The notes below the pieces were generated by a model that was given only the letters and a program-made list of their open reading frames with translations, had not been told where the DNA came from and did no database searches. Shown in pieces: positions 34,316-43,093 of a DNA stretch of 64,000 nucleotides. How positions within the stretch are numbered: the stretch's first letter is position 1; each line of letters starts with the position of its first letter. The translations under genes were made by a program, and so were the position numbers. This DNA is from Streptomyces indicus (GTDB lineage Bacteria; Actinomycetota; Actinomycetes; Streptomycetales; Streptomycetaceae), in assembly GCF_900100315.1 (NCBI RefSeq), contig NZ_FNFF01000011.1:1-64000 (forward strand), written 5' to 3'.

Positions 34316-34399
34316 TACCCTTGCAAGACCCCGTGTTTTACGGCACGGGTTTCCGTCGGACATCAAATAGTGGGTGTCCACGACTGAAGGATTCACTTC

Positions 34400-35422
34400 A
34401 TGCTGATCGCTCAGCGTCCCTCGCTGACCGAAGAGGTCGTCGACGAGTTCCGCTCCCGGTTCGTGATCGAGCCGCTGGAGCCGGGCTTCGGCTACACCCT
34501 CGGCAACTCCCTGCGTCGTACGCTCCTCTCCTCGATCCCGGGTGCGGCGGTCACGTCCATCCGTATCGACGGTGTCCTGCACGAGTTCACCACCGTGCCG
34601 GGCGTCAAGGAGGACGTCACCGACCTCATCCTGAACATCAAGCAGCTGGTCGTCTCCTCGGAGCACGACGAGCCGGTCGTGATGTATCTGCGCAAGCAGG
34701 GTCCCGGCCTGGTCACCGCTGCTGACATCGCCCCGCCGGCCGGTGTCGAGGTGCACAACCCCGACCTGGTGCTCGCCACGCTGAACGGCAAGGGCAAGCT
34801 GGAGATGGAGCTGACCGTCGAGCGCGGTCGCGGCTACGTCTCCGCCGTGCAGAACAAGCAGGTGGGCCAGGAGATCGGCCGTATCCCGGTCGACTCCATC
34901 TACTCGCCGGTCCTCAAGGTCACCTACAAGGTCGAGGCGACCCGAGTCGAGCAGCGCACCGACTTCGACAAGCTCATCGTCGACGTCGAGACCAAGCAGG
35001 CCATGCGCCCGCGCGACGCCATGGCGTCCGCCGGCAAGACCCTGGTCGAGCTGTTCGGTCTGGCCCGCGAGCTCAACATCGACGCCGAGGGCATCGACAT
35101 GGGCCCGTCCCCGACGGACGCCGCCCTCGCCGCCGACCTGGCGCTGCCGATCGAGGAGCTCGAGCTCACCGTTCGTTCGTACAACTGCCTCAAGCGTGAG
35201 GGCATCCACTCCGTGGGTGAGCTCGTGGCGCGCTCCGAGGCGGACCTCCTGGACATCCGCAACTTCGGTGCGAAGTCCATCGACGAGGTCAAGGCGAAGC
35301 TCGCGGGCATGGGTCTTGCGCTGAAGGACTCGCCCCCCGGGTTCGACCCGACCGCCGCCGCTGACGCCTTCGGCGCCGACGACGACGCGGATGCCGGGTT
35401 CGTCGAGACCGAGCAGTACTAA
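34400..35422 (+). CDS. rpoA: DNA-directed RNA polymerase subunit alpha
   Basis: RpoA dimerises to start RNA polymerase assembly and binds upstream promoter DNA and activators. The 340-residue protein has the amino-terminal domain with [20 protein letters not shown], then a linker, and the carboxy-terminal domain with [20 protein letters not shown] and [19 protein letters not shown], followed by an acidic tail of about 30 residues ending in FVETEQY. ATG start with GAAGGA 9 bases upstream. Confidence 0.98.
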   Translation: MLIAQRPSLTEEVVDEFRSRFVIEPLEPGFGYTLGNSLRRTLLSSIPGAAVTSIRIDGVLHEFTTVPGVKEDVTDLILNIKQLVVSSEHDEPVVMYLRKQGPGLVTAADIAPPAGVEVHNPDLVLATLNGKGKLEMELTVERGRGYVSAVQNKQVGQEIGRIPVDSIYSPVLKVTYKVEATRVEQRTDFDKLIVDVETKQAMRPRDAMASAGKTLVELFGLARELNIDAEGIDMGPSPTDAALAADLALPIEELELTVRSYNCLKREGIHSVGELVARSEADLLDIRNFGAKSIDEVKAKLAGMGLALKDSPPGFDPTAAADAFGADDDADAGFVETEQY

Positions 35423-35464
35423 GAGCTCGGGACCGACGGGTTCGATTCTTGCTGCGGGCCCGCT

Positions 35465-35507
35465 GTGGCTGGTCGCGCAGTTCCCCGCGCCCCTTACGGG
35501 GCGCGGG
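35465..35507 (+). repeat. Dispersed repeat in the rpoA-rplQ spacer
   Basis: The segment starting TGGCTGGTCGCGCAGTTCC and ending in a hairpin CCCGCGCCCC-TTAC-GGGGCGCGGG (35484-35507) is a sequence I recognise as common between genes in Streptomyces. Here it lies inside a 163-base spacer of an essential operon. Copy number elsewhere cannot be tested here. Confidence 0.6.
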
Positions 35508-35585
35508 TCTCCGACAGACATCCGTCTGCTCGGATACTGACTCCGGTACCTGACACGGCCGGGGCAGCACACAAGGAGAAACATC

Positions 35586-36074
35586 ATGCCGAAGCCCGCC
35601 AAGGGTGCCCGTCTGGGCGGCAGCGCTGCGCACGAGCGGCACATGCTGGCGAACCTCGCCAAGTCGCTGTTCGAGCACGGCCGTATCACGACGACCGAGG
35701 CCAAGGCCCGCCGCCTGCGTCCGGTCGCCGAGCGCCTGATCACCAAGGCGAAGAAGGGCGACATCCACAACCGTCGCCAGGTGCTGCAGACGATCACCGA
35801 CAAGGGCATCGTCCACACCCTCTTCACCGAGATCGCGCCGCGGTACGCCGAGCGTCCGGGTGGCTACACCCGTATCACCAAGATCGGTAACCGCCGTGGC
35901 GACAACGCGCCCATGGCCGTGATCGAGCTGGTCGAGGGCGAGATCGCCAAGAAGGCGACCGTCGCCGAGGCCGAGGCCGCCACCAAGCGTGCGGTCAAGG
36001 AAGACGCTCTCAAGAAGGACGCGCCCGCCGAGGACGCTCCGGCTGAGGCCGCTGAGGAGTCGAAGGACGCCTGA
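35586..36074 (+). CDS. rplQ: 50S ribosomal protein L17
   Basis: L17 lies near the tunnel exit. The 162-residue protein has [20 protein letters not shown], the [20 protein letters not shown] signature, and [21 protein letters not shown] tail of about 45 residues, rich in Ala, Glu and Lys, is added compared with E. coli L17 (127 residues). ATG start with CAAGGAGAA 6-8 bases upstream. Last gene of the operon, followed by a terminator. Confidence 0.98.
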   Translation: MPKPAKGARLGGSAAHERHMLANLAKSLFEHGRITTTEAKARRLRPVAERLITKAKKGDIHNRRQVLQTITDKGIVHTLFTEIAPRYAERPGGYTRITKIGNRRGDNAPMAVIELVEGEIAKKATVAEAEAATKRAVKEDALKKDAPAEDAPAEAAEESKDA

Positions 36075-36113
36075 GCGTTCTGAGATTGCTCCCGGGTTCT
36101 TCGTGAACCTGGC

Positions 36114-36152
36114 GGACGGGCCCGCACCCTGCTGAGGGGTGCGGGCCCGTCC
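36114..36152 (+). terminator. Strong terminator after rplQ
   Basis: GGACGGGCCCGCACCC (36114-36129) pairs perfectly over 16 positions with GGGTGCGGGCCCGTCC (36137-36152), loop TGCTGAG. No long T-run follows. Confidence 0.88.
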
Positions 36153-36173
36153 GTGTGCGTGGCTGGGTGGGGC

Positions 36174-36205
36174 GAGGGGCGACCGGGATGAGGGGCGACC
36201 GGGAT
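36174..36205 (+). repeat. Tandem repeat, 2 x 16 bp
   Basis: Two perfect copies of GAGGGGCGACCGGGAT (36174-36189, 36190-36205) just before the stop of the next, convergent gene. Confidence 0.9.
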
Positions 36206-36210
36206 GTGGC

Positions 36211-36705
36211 TCAGTCGGGGATGCGGCTCTTGCACTCGTCGAGCCAGGTCGCGTAGCGCTTGAAGGCGGCGGGGTTGTCGAGGTTCTCCCTCTTGCCCTT
36301 CTCCATCAGGAGCTCCATCCGCGCACCCGTCTTCGCACCGACGATCCCGTCCTTGGACAGCCCGTTGTTGTCCTGGAAGAGCTTCACGGCCTTCTCCGTG
36401 CCGGTGCCGAAGACACCGTCGGCGACGATCTGCGGCCGGTTGAAGGCGTTCACGGCTCGCTGGACGCACTTGACCTTGGTGCCGGTGTCGCCCTTGCGGA
36501 TGGGCTTGGGCTGACCGGAACCGGCGGCCCCGCCGGAGGAACCGGAACCCGCCCCGGCCTTGTTGCTGAGACCCTTCTTGCCCGCTGAGGTCTTGCTCTT
36601 GTCCGCCGTTTTCGTCCCGGCGTCACCGCCGCCGCAGGCCGTGAGCCCCAGAGCGAGCATGCCGGTGGCGAGCAGGGTGGCGGCAGGCGTGGTCCACTTG
36701 GTCAT
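36211..36705 (-). CDS. Peptidoglycan-binding lipoprotein
   Basis: The 164-residue protein has a lipoprotein signal (MTKWTTPAATLLATGMLALG, lipobox LTAC), then a Gly/Ser/Lys-rich linker of about 50 residues, and a PG_binding_1 type domain with VQRAVNAFNRPQIVADGVFG followed by TEKAVKLFQDNNGLSKDGIV. It should sit outside the membrane and hold on to the cell wall. The internal ATG is chosen over the longest frame because it has GGGGGAA just upstream and starts the signal peptide. It is divergent from truA. No catalytic domain is present. Confidence 0.85.
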   Translation of the reverse strand: MTKWTTPAATLLATGMLALGLTACGGGDAGTKTADKSKTSAGKKGLSNKAGAGSGSSGGAAGSGQPKPIRKGDTGTKVKCVQRAVNAFNRPQIVADGVFGTGTEKAVKLFQDNNGLSKDGIVGAKTGARMELLMEKGKRENLDNPAAFKRYATWLDECKSRIPD

Positions 36706-36819
36706 CGTTCCCCCGATGTATGCGATCCCGTCGCGGACGTACGCGGCGGAAGACGCCGGCTCACGGCGTGGTAGTTGCGTGATGAACATCACCTGAGTTC
36801 AGCAGGGAGGCAGGTTTCG

Positions 36820-37677
36820 GTGGCCGACGAGGTGGAGCCCGGTTTCGTACGGGTGCGGCTTGATCTTTCGTACGACGGCAAGGAGTTCTCGGGCTGGGCC
36901 AAGCAGCTCCGCCAGGAGACCCGGACCGTGCAGGGGGAGATCGAGGACGCGCTGCGCACCGTGACGCGTTCGGGCGTGACCTTTCCGCTGACGGTCGCCG
37001 GGCGCACCGATGCCGGGGTGCACGCGCGCGGGCAGGTGGCGCATGTGGACCTGCCGGCCGAACTGTGGGCCGAGCACCGGGAGAAGCTGCTGCGCCGACT
37101 GGCCGGGCGGCTGCCGCACGACGTACGGGTGTGGAAGGCCGAGGAGGCGCCGAGCGGGTTCAACGCGCGGTTCTCGGCGATCTGGCGCCGGTACGCCTAC
37201 CGCGTGACCGACAACCCCGGCGGGGTCGACCCGCTCCTTCGCGGTCATGTCCTGTGGCACGACTGGGAGTTGGACGTCGACGCGATGAACGAGGCCGCGG
37301 CCGGACTGGTCGGCGAGCACGACTTCGCCGCGTACTGCAAGAAGCGCGAGGGCGCCACGACCATCCGTACGCTCCAGGAGCTGAGCCTGGTGCGCGGGGA
37401 CGACGGGATCATCACGGCGACCGTGCGCGCGGATGCCTTCTGCCACAACATGGTGCGCTCGCTGATCGGCGCGCTGCTGTTCGTGGGGGACGGGCACCGG
37501 GGGCCGGGGTGGCCGGCGAAGGTGCTCGCGGCCGGGGTGCGCGATTCGGCGGTGCATGTGGTGCGGCCGCACGGGCTGACGCTGGAGGAAGTGGGTTATC
37601 CGGCGGACGAGTTGCTTGCGGCGCGGAATCTGGAGGCTCGGAACAAGCGGACGCTGCCGGGTGCGGGGTGCTGCTGA
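36820..37677 (+). CDS. truA: tRNA pseudouridine synthase A
   Basis: TruA makes pseudouridine at positions 38-40 of the tRNA anticodon arm. The 285-residue protein has [17 protein letters not shown], the catalytic Asp in [16 protein letters not shown], and the carboxy-terminal [16 protein letters not shown] signature. The GTG start is chosen because GGGAGG lies 9 bases upstream and the product begins like other streptomycete TruA; an in-frame ATG 45 bases earlier has no site. Often follows rplQ in actinomycetes; here a divergent lipoprotein gene lies between. Confidence 0.95.
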   Translation: MADEVEPGFVRVRLDLSYDGKEFSGWAKQLRQETRTVQGEIEDALRTVTRSGVTFPLTVAGRTDAGVHARGQVAHVDLPAELWAEHREKLLRRLAGRLPHDVRVWKAEEAPSGFNARFSAIWRRYAYRVTDNPGGVDPLLRGHVLWHDWELDVDAMNEAAAGLVGEHDFAAYCKKREGATTIRTLQELSLVRGDDGIITATVRADAFCHNMVRSLIGALLFVGDGHRGPGWPAKVLAAGVRDSAVHVVRPHGLTLEEVGYPADELLAARNLEARNKRTLPGAGCC

Positions 37678-37815
37678 AGCGAGGCCGGAGTTCGCAGTCG
37701 GGCGTGGTGCGGTCGGCACCGCCACGGCGAGTCCGTTCCCGGCTGCAGCGTACGGAGAGGGCAGGCACTCCGCTTCCCGCCTTCACGGAGTGCCGACTGC
37801 TTCCCTCCCGCCGCC

Positions 37816-38763
37816 TCAGGGATTCTGCACAGCCGCCGAAGCCTGAGCCTCGCCCCTGCGGTGGATCTGCTGGAAGGCCAGGCCGGCGATGTCGTCGCCG
37901 GCTGTGAAGACCTTGCGGTCCTTGGTCGTGACGTCCTTGCCGCTGGTGAAGCCGCCGACCGTGAAGTAGGCGTAGCGGCCGTAGGAGTTGGTGGTCGAGC
38001 GGCAGACCGTGGTGTTGCAGAAGGCCGCGACGCCCTTGCCCGACAGGGACTTGATCGTGCCCTTCTTGTAGGCGTCCTTGACCTTCTCGGCCTGCTTCTC
38101 CGTGTCGAAGACCGCGACGCCGACCGTGATCGCCACGCCGTCCTTCTCGTACGTGGCGCGCAGCACCCTGGTGCAGTCGTGGGATTCCAGGAGGGCGCCG
38201 AGCGGGCCGTTGGTGACCGAGCCGCAGTCCTTCGTCTCTGCGGTGGCGCCCTTCTTGTACGTGGTGCCGCCCTTCGTGTACTTCGTGCCGGGGAACAGGC
38301 CTGCCGCGCTCAGCGGTGCCTTGTCCTTGTCCGCGCTGGAGATGTAGTCCTTCGGGTCCGGCGGCGGGGGCGGCTTCGTCTCGGCGAAGGTGGGCTGCTG
38401 CGAGGCGGTGGAGCCGGGGATCGAGGCGGAGGGCGGGAGTTCGCCCGCGGGCTTGCCGTCGCTCCCGCTGTTGGCGTTCACCACGGCGACCGCGACGACC
38501 GCGGCCACCGCCACGGTGGCCAGCGCGCCGCCGCCCACCATCAGGAGCCTGCGCTTCCTGGCGCGCGACTCGGAGGCCTCGGCCAGCGCGGCCCAGTCGG
38601 GGGTCTGCGTCCCGGGTGCGCCGGCGCCCCAGTCCTGAGCCCCGGGCGCACCGGCCGGCGGCATGCCCGGCTGTCCGCCCCACTGCGGCTGCTGCTGGTA
38701 CGGCTGCTGAGGCTGCTGCTGACCACCGGAACCCCACTGGGGTCCCCCCTGCCCAAAGCTCAT
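37816..38763 (-). CDS. Single-pass membrane protein with secreted cysteine-containing domain, unknown function
   Basis: The 315-residue protein starts with about 75 residues rich in Gln, Pro and Gly, then one transmembrane segment (LLMVGGGALATVAVAAVVAV), a Pro/Ser-rich linker and an outer domain of about 190 residues. The outer domain has four cysteines (in ETKDCGSV, SHDCTRV and AFCNTTVC), which could form two disulfides. The start at 38763 is chosen because TAAGAT (38771-38776, minus strand) lies 7 bases upstream, as in leaderless Streptomyces transcripts. Streptomyces carry many proteins of this plan; the function is not known to me. Confidence 0.75.
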   Translation of the reverse strand: MSFGQGGPQWGSGGQQQPQQPYQQQPQWGGQPGMPPAGAPGAQDWGAGAPGTQTPDWAALAEASESRARKRRLLMVGGGALATVAVAAVVAVAVVNANSGSDGKPAGELPPSASIPGSTASQQPTFAETKPPPPPDPKDYISSADKDKAPLSAAGLFPGTKYTKGGTTYKKGATAETKDCGSVTNGPLGALLESHDCTRVLRATYEKDGVAITVGVAVFDTEKQAEKVKDAYKKGTIKSLSGKGVAAFCNTTVCRSTTNSYGRYAYFTVGGFTSGKDVTTKDRKVFTAGDDIAGLAFQQIHRRGEAQASAAVQNP

Positions 38764-38868
38764 GCGCCGCATCTTAGGCCGTCCCGGTGACGGCGGGTGC
38801 GGGCGTCGGCAGGGCGTTATCGGCGGGTGGGCAGCGCGTTATGCGGGGGTGACCCGGGGGCACCGGCC

Positions 38869-38874
38869 TAGGTT
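38869..38874 (+). promoter_or_regulatory. -10 hexamer for a leaderless transcript of the GT87 gene
   Basis: TAGGTT lies 7 bases before the ATG at 38882, and no ribosome site is seen. The RNA would begin at or next to the start codon. Confidence 0.55.
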
Positions 38875-38881
38875 GAATTGC

Positions 38882-40156
38882 ATGGATTCCGCACGATTCT
38901 CGGCAGTCGCCTGGTTACGGGAGCCCGCCTCGCGCACGCTCCGGTCCGTCCTCGCCGTGGTGCTCGCCGCCGGTGTCGTACGCGCCGGACTGCAGTCCGC
39001 CGACGGCGGGATGGACAACGCCATCGTCATCAAGGCCGCGCGGACCTGGCTCGACGGCGGCTCCCCGTACGACGACCCGCACTTCCTCTATCTGCCGAGC
39101 GCCGTGCTCGCCGCCGTCCCGCAGGCCCTGCTGCCGGACCGGCTGCTGCGCTTCGCCGCGCCCGCCTTCGTGACCGGCGCGCTGACGGTGGGCTGGCTCT
39201 GTGCGCTGCGGCTGTACGGGGTGGCGCTGCGCAGCCGGTACGCGGCGGCCGGACTGCTCGCGCTCGCGCTCGGCTTCGCGCCCTTCGGGCACCTGGTCGT
39301 GCTCGCCAACTGGACGGTGGTCGCGGCCGCCGTCCTGCCGGCCGCCCTGCTGCTCGCGCACCGGGGGCGCTGGACGGCGGCGGGTGCCCTGATCGGGGCG
39401 GCCGTCGCGTTCAAGCCGCTGCTCGTGCCCGTGCTCGTCCTCTTCGTCTTCGCGCGGCGGTGGCGGGCGCTGGCCGCGGCGGTCGTGGTGCCCGCCGGTG
39501 CGTCGGGGCTCGCCGCGCTCGCGATGCCCGACCCCGCGGGGTTCTTCACGCGCACGCTCCCGTTCCTGCTGAAGGGCGAGGACAGCTTCGTACGCCTCTA
39601 CGAGGCTTCGCCCGCGGCCGTCCTTCCGCGGCTCGGGGTGCCGCAGGGCGCCGCCTCGCTGCTGGCCCTGTGCTGTGCCGCGGCCGGGCTGTGGTGTGCG
39701 TGGCGGCGCTGGGGGAGAGGGGACGCCGGCTTCACGGCGGGGGGCGACTTCACGGCGGGCTCCGCCCCCGTGGCGGGTGCCGGCTCCGTGGCGGGTGCCG
39801 GCTCCGCGGCGCGGCTCGGCGAGTGCGCCGCGATGGTGATGCTCGCCGCATTTCTCGTCTCGCGGCCCTCGTACGACCACTACCTGCTCGTCGTCCTGCC
39901 GCTGCTGCTCGCCGGGGCCCTGGAGCCGGGGGCGCCCGCGCGCACGGCCGGATTCTGGGTGGCCCTGGTGCCGCAGGTGCCCGGATTCGTATGGCCGTGG
40001 CTGGAGCCCGGGACGCGGCGGGCGTTCAAGGACGCCTTCACGCTGTGTGTGCTTGCGGTGACCGTGGGGCTGTGCTGCCTGCGACGGGGGCGGGTGCTGC
40101 TGCCGCGAGCCCGTACCCTGGAGGTGGCAGAGCCTGCGGGCGAGCGCGCGTTTTGA
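38882..40156 (+). CDS. GT87-type (DUF2029) membrane glycosyltransferase
   Basis: The 424-residue protein has about nine or ten hydrophobic segments and the layout of DUF2029/GT87 proteins, which use polyprenyl-phosphate mannose to transfer mannose outside the membrane (PimE and related enzymes). The early loop GGMDNAIVIKAARTWLDGGS with SPYDDPHFLYLPSAVL is the catalytic-loop region of the family, and VAFKPLLVPVLVLF and SRPSYDHYLLVVLPLLLAG are typical later parts. A Gly/Ala-rich repeat (FTAGGDFTAGS, VAGAGSVAGAGS) interrupts the middle. Substrate not known. The rplM promoter overlaps its stop codon. Confidence 0.8.
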   Translation: MDSARFSAVAWLREPASRTLRSVLAVVLAAGVVRAGLQSADGGMDNAIVIKAARTWLDGGSPYDDPHFLYLPSAVLAAVPQALLPDRLLRFAAPAFVTGALTVGWLCALRLYGVALRSRYAAAGLLALALGFAPFGHLVVLANWTVVAAAVLPAALLLAHRGRWTAAGALIGAAVAFKPLLVPVLVLFVFARRWRALAAAVVVPAGASGLAALAMPDPAGFFTRTLPFLLKGEDSFVRLYEASPAAVLPRLGVPQGAASLLALCCAAAGLWCAWRRWGRGDAGFTAGGDFTAGSAPVAGAGSVAGAGSAARLGECAAMVMLAAFLVSRPSYDHYLLVVLPLLLAGALEPGAPARTAGFWVALVPQVPGFVWPWLEPGTRRAFKDAFTLCVLAVTVGLCCLRRGRVLLPRARTLEVAEPAGERAF

Positions 40157-40182
40157 CCCGAACGGGTAAGCGCGGGTATTCT
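40152..40182 (+). promoter_or_regulatory. Candidate promoter of rplM-rpsI
   Basis: TTGACC (40152-40157), 19 bases, TATTCT (40177-40182). The -35 overlaps the end of the upstream gene. Leaves a leader of about 185 bases before rplM. Spacing is long, so confidence is moderate. Confidence 0.4.
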
Positions 40183-40372
40183 GCCAGTTCGTTATGCGTA
40201 TCGGCTTGGTCGTTCTCACGCGATGGGCCCATACGTAAGTTCCCTGGAGCAGTTACCAGTGGCTCGCATACCGGGCGTTCCGCCTGGGCCTTTGTGAGCC
40301 CCAGCTGCATGATCGCTTCAGCGGATCCGTGTGTCTGGAATCCCATCCACTGAAGAAGCGAAGGCTACCGAA

Positions 40373-40816
40373 GTGCGTACGTACAGCCCCAAGCCCGGCG
40401 ATATCACGCGCCAGTGGCACGTGATCGACGCCCAGGACATCGTCCTCGGCCGTCTCGCCAGCACCGCCGCCACCCTGCTGCGCGGCAAGCACAAGCCGAT
40501 CTACGCGCCGCACGTTGACGCTGGTGACTTCGTCATCATCATCAACGCCGACAAGGTGCACCTGTCCGGCAACAAGAAGACCCAGAAGATGGCCTACCGC
40601 CACTCCGGCTACCCGGGCGGTCTGCGCTCTGTCCGTTACGACGAGCTGCTGGACAAGAACCCCGAGAAGGCCATCGAGAAGGCCGTCAAGGGCATGCTCC
40701 CCAAGAACACCCTGGGCCGTCAGATGCTCTCGAAGCTGAAGGTCTACTCGGGCGAGAACCACCCGCACGCTGCGCAGCAGCCGGTTCCGTTCGAGATCAC
40801 CCAGGTCGCGCAGTAA
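40373..40816 (+). CDS. rplM: 50S ribosomal protein L13
   Basis: L13 is an early 50S assembly protein. The 147-residue protein has [38 protein letters not shown], the [18 protein letters not shown] segment and the [19 protein letters not shown] signature. The GTG at 40373 is chosen by homology over an earlier in-frame GTG; GAAGCGAAGG lies about 9 bases upstream. rpsI follows after 41 bases. Confidence 0.97.
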   Translation: MRTYSPKPGDITRQWHVIDAQDIVLGRLASTAATLLRGKHKPIYAPHVDAGDFVIIINADKVHLSGNKKTQKMAYRHSGYPGGLRSVRYDELLDKNPEKAIEKAVKGMLPKNTLGRQMLSKLKVYSGENHPHAAQQPVPFEITQVAQ

Positions 40817-40857
40817 GTCCGGCCACCCCCTAAGACGAAAAGAATCTGAGGAGCATC

Positions 40858-41373
40858 GTGGCCGAGACCACCGCAGAGCAGCCGCTCGAGGACATCGAGA
40901 CCCCCGAGCAGTACACGACCGAGTCCGAGGCGCCCATCGAGGGCGAGTACACCTCGGAGTCGAACGCCGCGCGCTTCGGCGACCCGCAGCCGGCCGCCGG
41001 CCTGGGTCGTCGCAAGAACGCCATCGCCCGCGTCCGGATCGTCCCCGGCACCGGCAAGTGGAAGGTCAACGGGCGCACGCTCGAGGACTACTTCCCGAAC
41101 AAGGTCCACCAGCAGGAAGTCAACGAGCCCTTCAAGGTGCTCGAGCTGGAAGGCCGTTACGACGTCATCGCCCGCATCTCGGGTGGCGGCGTCTCGGGTC
41201 AGGCCGGCGCCCTGCGCCTCGGCGTGGCCCGCGCCCTGAACGAGGCCGACGTGGACAACAACCGCGGCGCGCTGAAGAAGGCCGGCTACCTCCGCCGCGA
41301 CGACCGTGCGGTCGAGCGCAAGAAGGCCGGTCTCAAGAAGGCCCGCAAGGCTCCGCAGTACAGCAAGCGTTAA
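40858..41373 (+). CDS. rpsI: 30S ribosomal protein S9
   Basis: S9 reaches with its carboxy-terminal tail to the P-site tRNA anticodon. The 171-residue protein has an acidic, Glu/Thr-rich amino-terminal extension of about 40 residues not in E. coli S9, then [36 protein letters not shown] and the basic end [11 protein letters not shown] with the conserved final Lys-Arg. GTG start with CTGAGGAG 5-7 bases upstream. Followed by a terminator. Confidence 0.97.
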   Translation: MAETTAEQPLEDIETPEQYTTESEAPIEGEYTSESNAARFGDPQPAAGLGRRKNAIARVRIVPGTGKWKVNGRTLEDYFPNKVHQQEVNEPFKVLELEGRYDVIARISGGGVSGQAGALRLGVARALNEADVDNNRGALKKAGYLRRDDRAVERKKAGLKKARKAPQYSKR

Positions 41374-41416
41374 TCTCGCTCGCTGCACTGCTTGGCAGAC
41401 GCTTCTGCCACACGTT

Positions 41417-41459
41417 CGCCCCGGCGGCACGCTGAGTGCTGCCGGGGCGTTCGTTTTAT
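41417..41459 (+). terminator. Terminator after rpsI
   Basis: CGCCCCGGCGGCAC (41417-41430) pairs with GTGCTGCCGGGGCG (41436-41449), one G-T pair, loop GCTGA, followed by TTCGTTTTATT. Confidence 0.9.
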
Positions 41460-41559
41460 TGAAGGCCTTAGGCGTATAACGACACTAACGACATAAAGCG
41501 CTCAGCAGTTGTCAGATCAGATCTTGGCTGCTTGGCATTTTTCGTTCGGAGGACATCTA

Positions 41560-42918
41560 GTGGGACGACTCTTCGGCACCGACGGCGTGCGCGGCGTCGC
41601 CAACGCGGACCTGACGGCCGAGCTCGCGCTCGGACTGTCCGTCGCGGCGGCCCATGTCCTGGGGGAGGCGGGCTCGTTCGAAGGGCACCGTCCGGTGGCG
41701 GTCGTCGGCCGTGATCCGCGCGCCTCGGGCGAGTTCCTCGAAGCGGCGGTCGTGGCCGGCCTCGCGAGCGCGGGCGTGGACGTCCTGCGCGTCGGTGTGC
41801 TGCCGACCCCCGCGGTCGCCTACCTCACCGGCGCCCTCGGCGCCGACCTCGGTGTGATGCTCTCCGCCAGCCACAACGCCATGCCGGACAACGGCATCAA
41901 GTTCTTCGCGCGCGGCGGCCACAAGCTCGCCGACGAGCTCGAGGACCGGATCGAGTCCGTCTACGAGGAGCACCGCACCGGCGACCCGTGGGACCGCCCG
42001 ACCGGCGCGGGCGTCGGCCGCATCAAGTCGTACGACGAGGGCTTCGACCAGTACGTCGCGCACCTCATCGGTGTGCTGCCGAACCGGCTCGACGGACTGA
42101 AGATCGTCCTCGACGAGGCGCACGGCGCGGCCGCCCGGGTCTCGCCCGAGGCCTTCGCGCGCGCGGGTGCCGAGATCGTCACGATCGGCGCGGACCCCAA
42201 CGGTCTGAACATCAACGAGGGCTGCGGCTCCACCCACCTCGAGCTCCTCAAGGCCGCCGTGGTCGAGCACGGCGCCGCGCTCGGCATCGCGCACGACGGC
42301 GACGCGGACCGCTGCCTCGCGGTGGACCACGAGGGCAACGAGGTCGACGGCGACCAGATCCTCGCCGTCCTCGCGCTCGCCCTGCGCGAGCGCGGGCAGC
42401 TGCGCGAGAACACCGTGGTCGCGACCGTGATGTCCAACCTCGGCTTCAAGCTGGCGATGGAGCGCGAGGGCGTCGAGCTGATCCAGACGGCGGTCGGCGA
42501 CCGCTATGTCCTGGAGTCGATGAAGGAGCACGGATACGCCCTCGGCGGCGAGCAGTCCGGCCACGTCATCGTGCTCGACCACGCCACGACCGGCGACGGC
42601 ACGCTCACCGGCCTGCTGCTCGCGGCGCGCGTCGCGCAGACCGGCAAGTCGCTCGCCGAGCTCGCGGGTGTGATGGAGCGGCTGCCGCAGATCCTGATCA
42701 ATGTGCCGGACGTCGACAAGTCCCGCGTCTCCACCTCGGCCGAGCTGGCCGCGGCGGTTGCGGACGCCGAGCGTGAACTGGGCTCCACCGGACGGGTGTT
42801 GCTGCGTCCCTCGGGCACCGAGCCGCTCGTCCGCGTGATGGTCGAGGCCGCCGACATCGACCAGGCGCGGTCGGTGGCGGGCCGGCTCGCGGACGCGGTG
42901 AAGTCCGCGCTCGGCTAG
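41560..42918 (+). CDS. glmM: Phosphoglucosamine mutase
   Basis: GlmM converts glucosamine-6-phosphate to glucosamine-1-phosphate on the way to UDP-GlcNAc and peptidoglycan. The 452-residue protein begins [20 protein letters not shown], has the active serine Ser104 in [15 protein letters not shown], the metal loop [12 protein letters not shown], the GEQSGHVI sugar-binding part and [14 protein letters not shown] phosphate-binding part. GTG start with CGGAGGAC 6-8 bases upstream. Its TAG stop is the first part of the inverted-repeat element that follows. Confidence 0.97.
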   Translation: MGRLFGTDGVRGVANADLTAELALGLSVAAAHVLGEAGSFEGHRPVAVVGRDPRASGEFLEAAVVAGLASAGVDVLRVGVLPTPAVAYLTGALGADLGVMLSASHNAMPDNGIKFFARGGHKLADELEDRIESVYEEHRTGDPWDRPTGAGVGRIKSYDEGFDQYVAHLIGVLPNRLDGLKIVLDEAHGAAARVSPEAFARAGAEIVTIGADPNGLNINEGCGSTHLELLKAAVVEHGAALGIAHDGDADRCLAVDHEGNEVDGDQILAVLALALRERGQLRENTVVATVMSNLGFKLAMEREGVELIQTAVGDRYVLESMKEHGYALGGEQSGHVIVLDHATTGDGTLTGLLLAARVAQTGKSLAELAGVMERLPQILINVPDVDKSRVSTSAELAAAVADAERELGSTGRVLLRPSGTEPLVRVMVEAADIDQARSVAGRLADAVKSALG

Positions 42919-43093
42919 GGCCTGTCGTCAATCTCCCGTCGTTCGCCCCGAAGGGGCGGCCGGGCGGCGTCTGGTGCGTGCGATCGCAAGGCGGAGGAGG
43001 GAGTCGACGCGGAGCGTCGGCGACCGACGACAACGCAGCGAGCGTGCGTGCCAGGCGTCGCCCGGCAGGCGGGAGATTGACGACAGGCCCTAG
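42915..43093. mobile_element. MITE-like element with 24-bp perfect terminal inverted repeats
   Basis: CTAGGGCCTGTCGTCAATCT plus CCCG (42915-42938) is the exact reverse complement of 43070-43093. The inner parts also pair imperfectly (GGGCGGCGTCTGGTGCGTGC against a segment ending at about 43063), so the whole 179 bases can fold back. CTAG at both ends suggests a TA or CTAG target as used by IS630- or IS5-like transposases. It has no gene. The left end provides the glmM stop and the right end the stop of the DUF389 gene on the other strand. Confidence 0.85.

Noticed and set aside
34256-34399. A hidden rpsD between rpsK and rpoA.
   Set aside because: The gap of 144 bases is far too short; Streptomyces have rpsD elsewhere.
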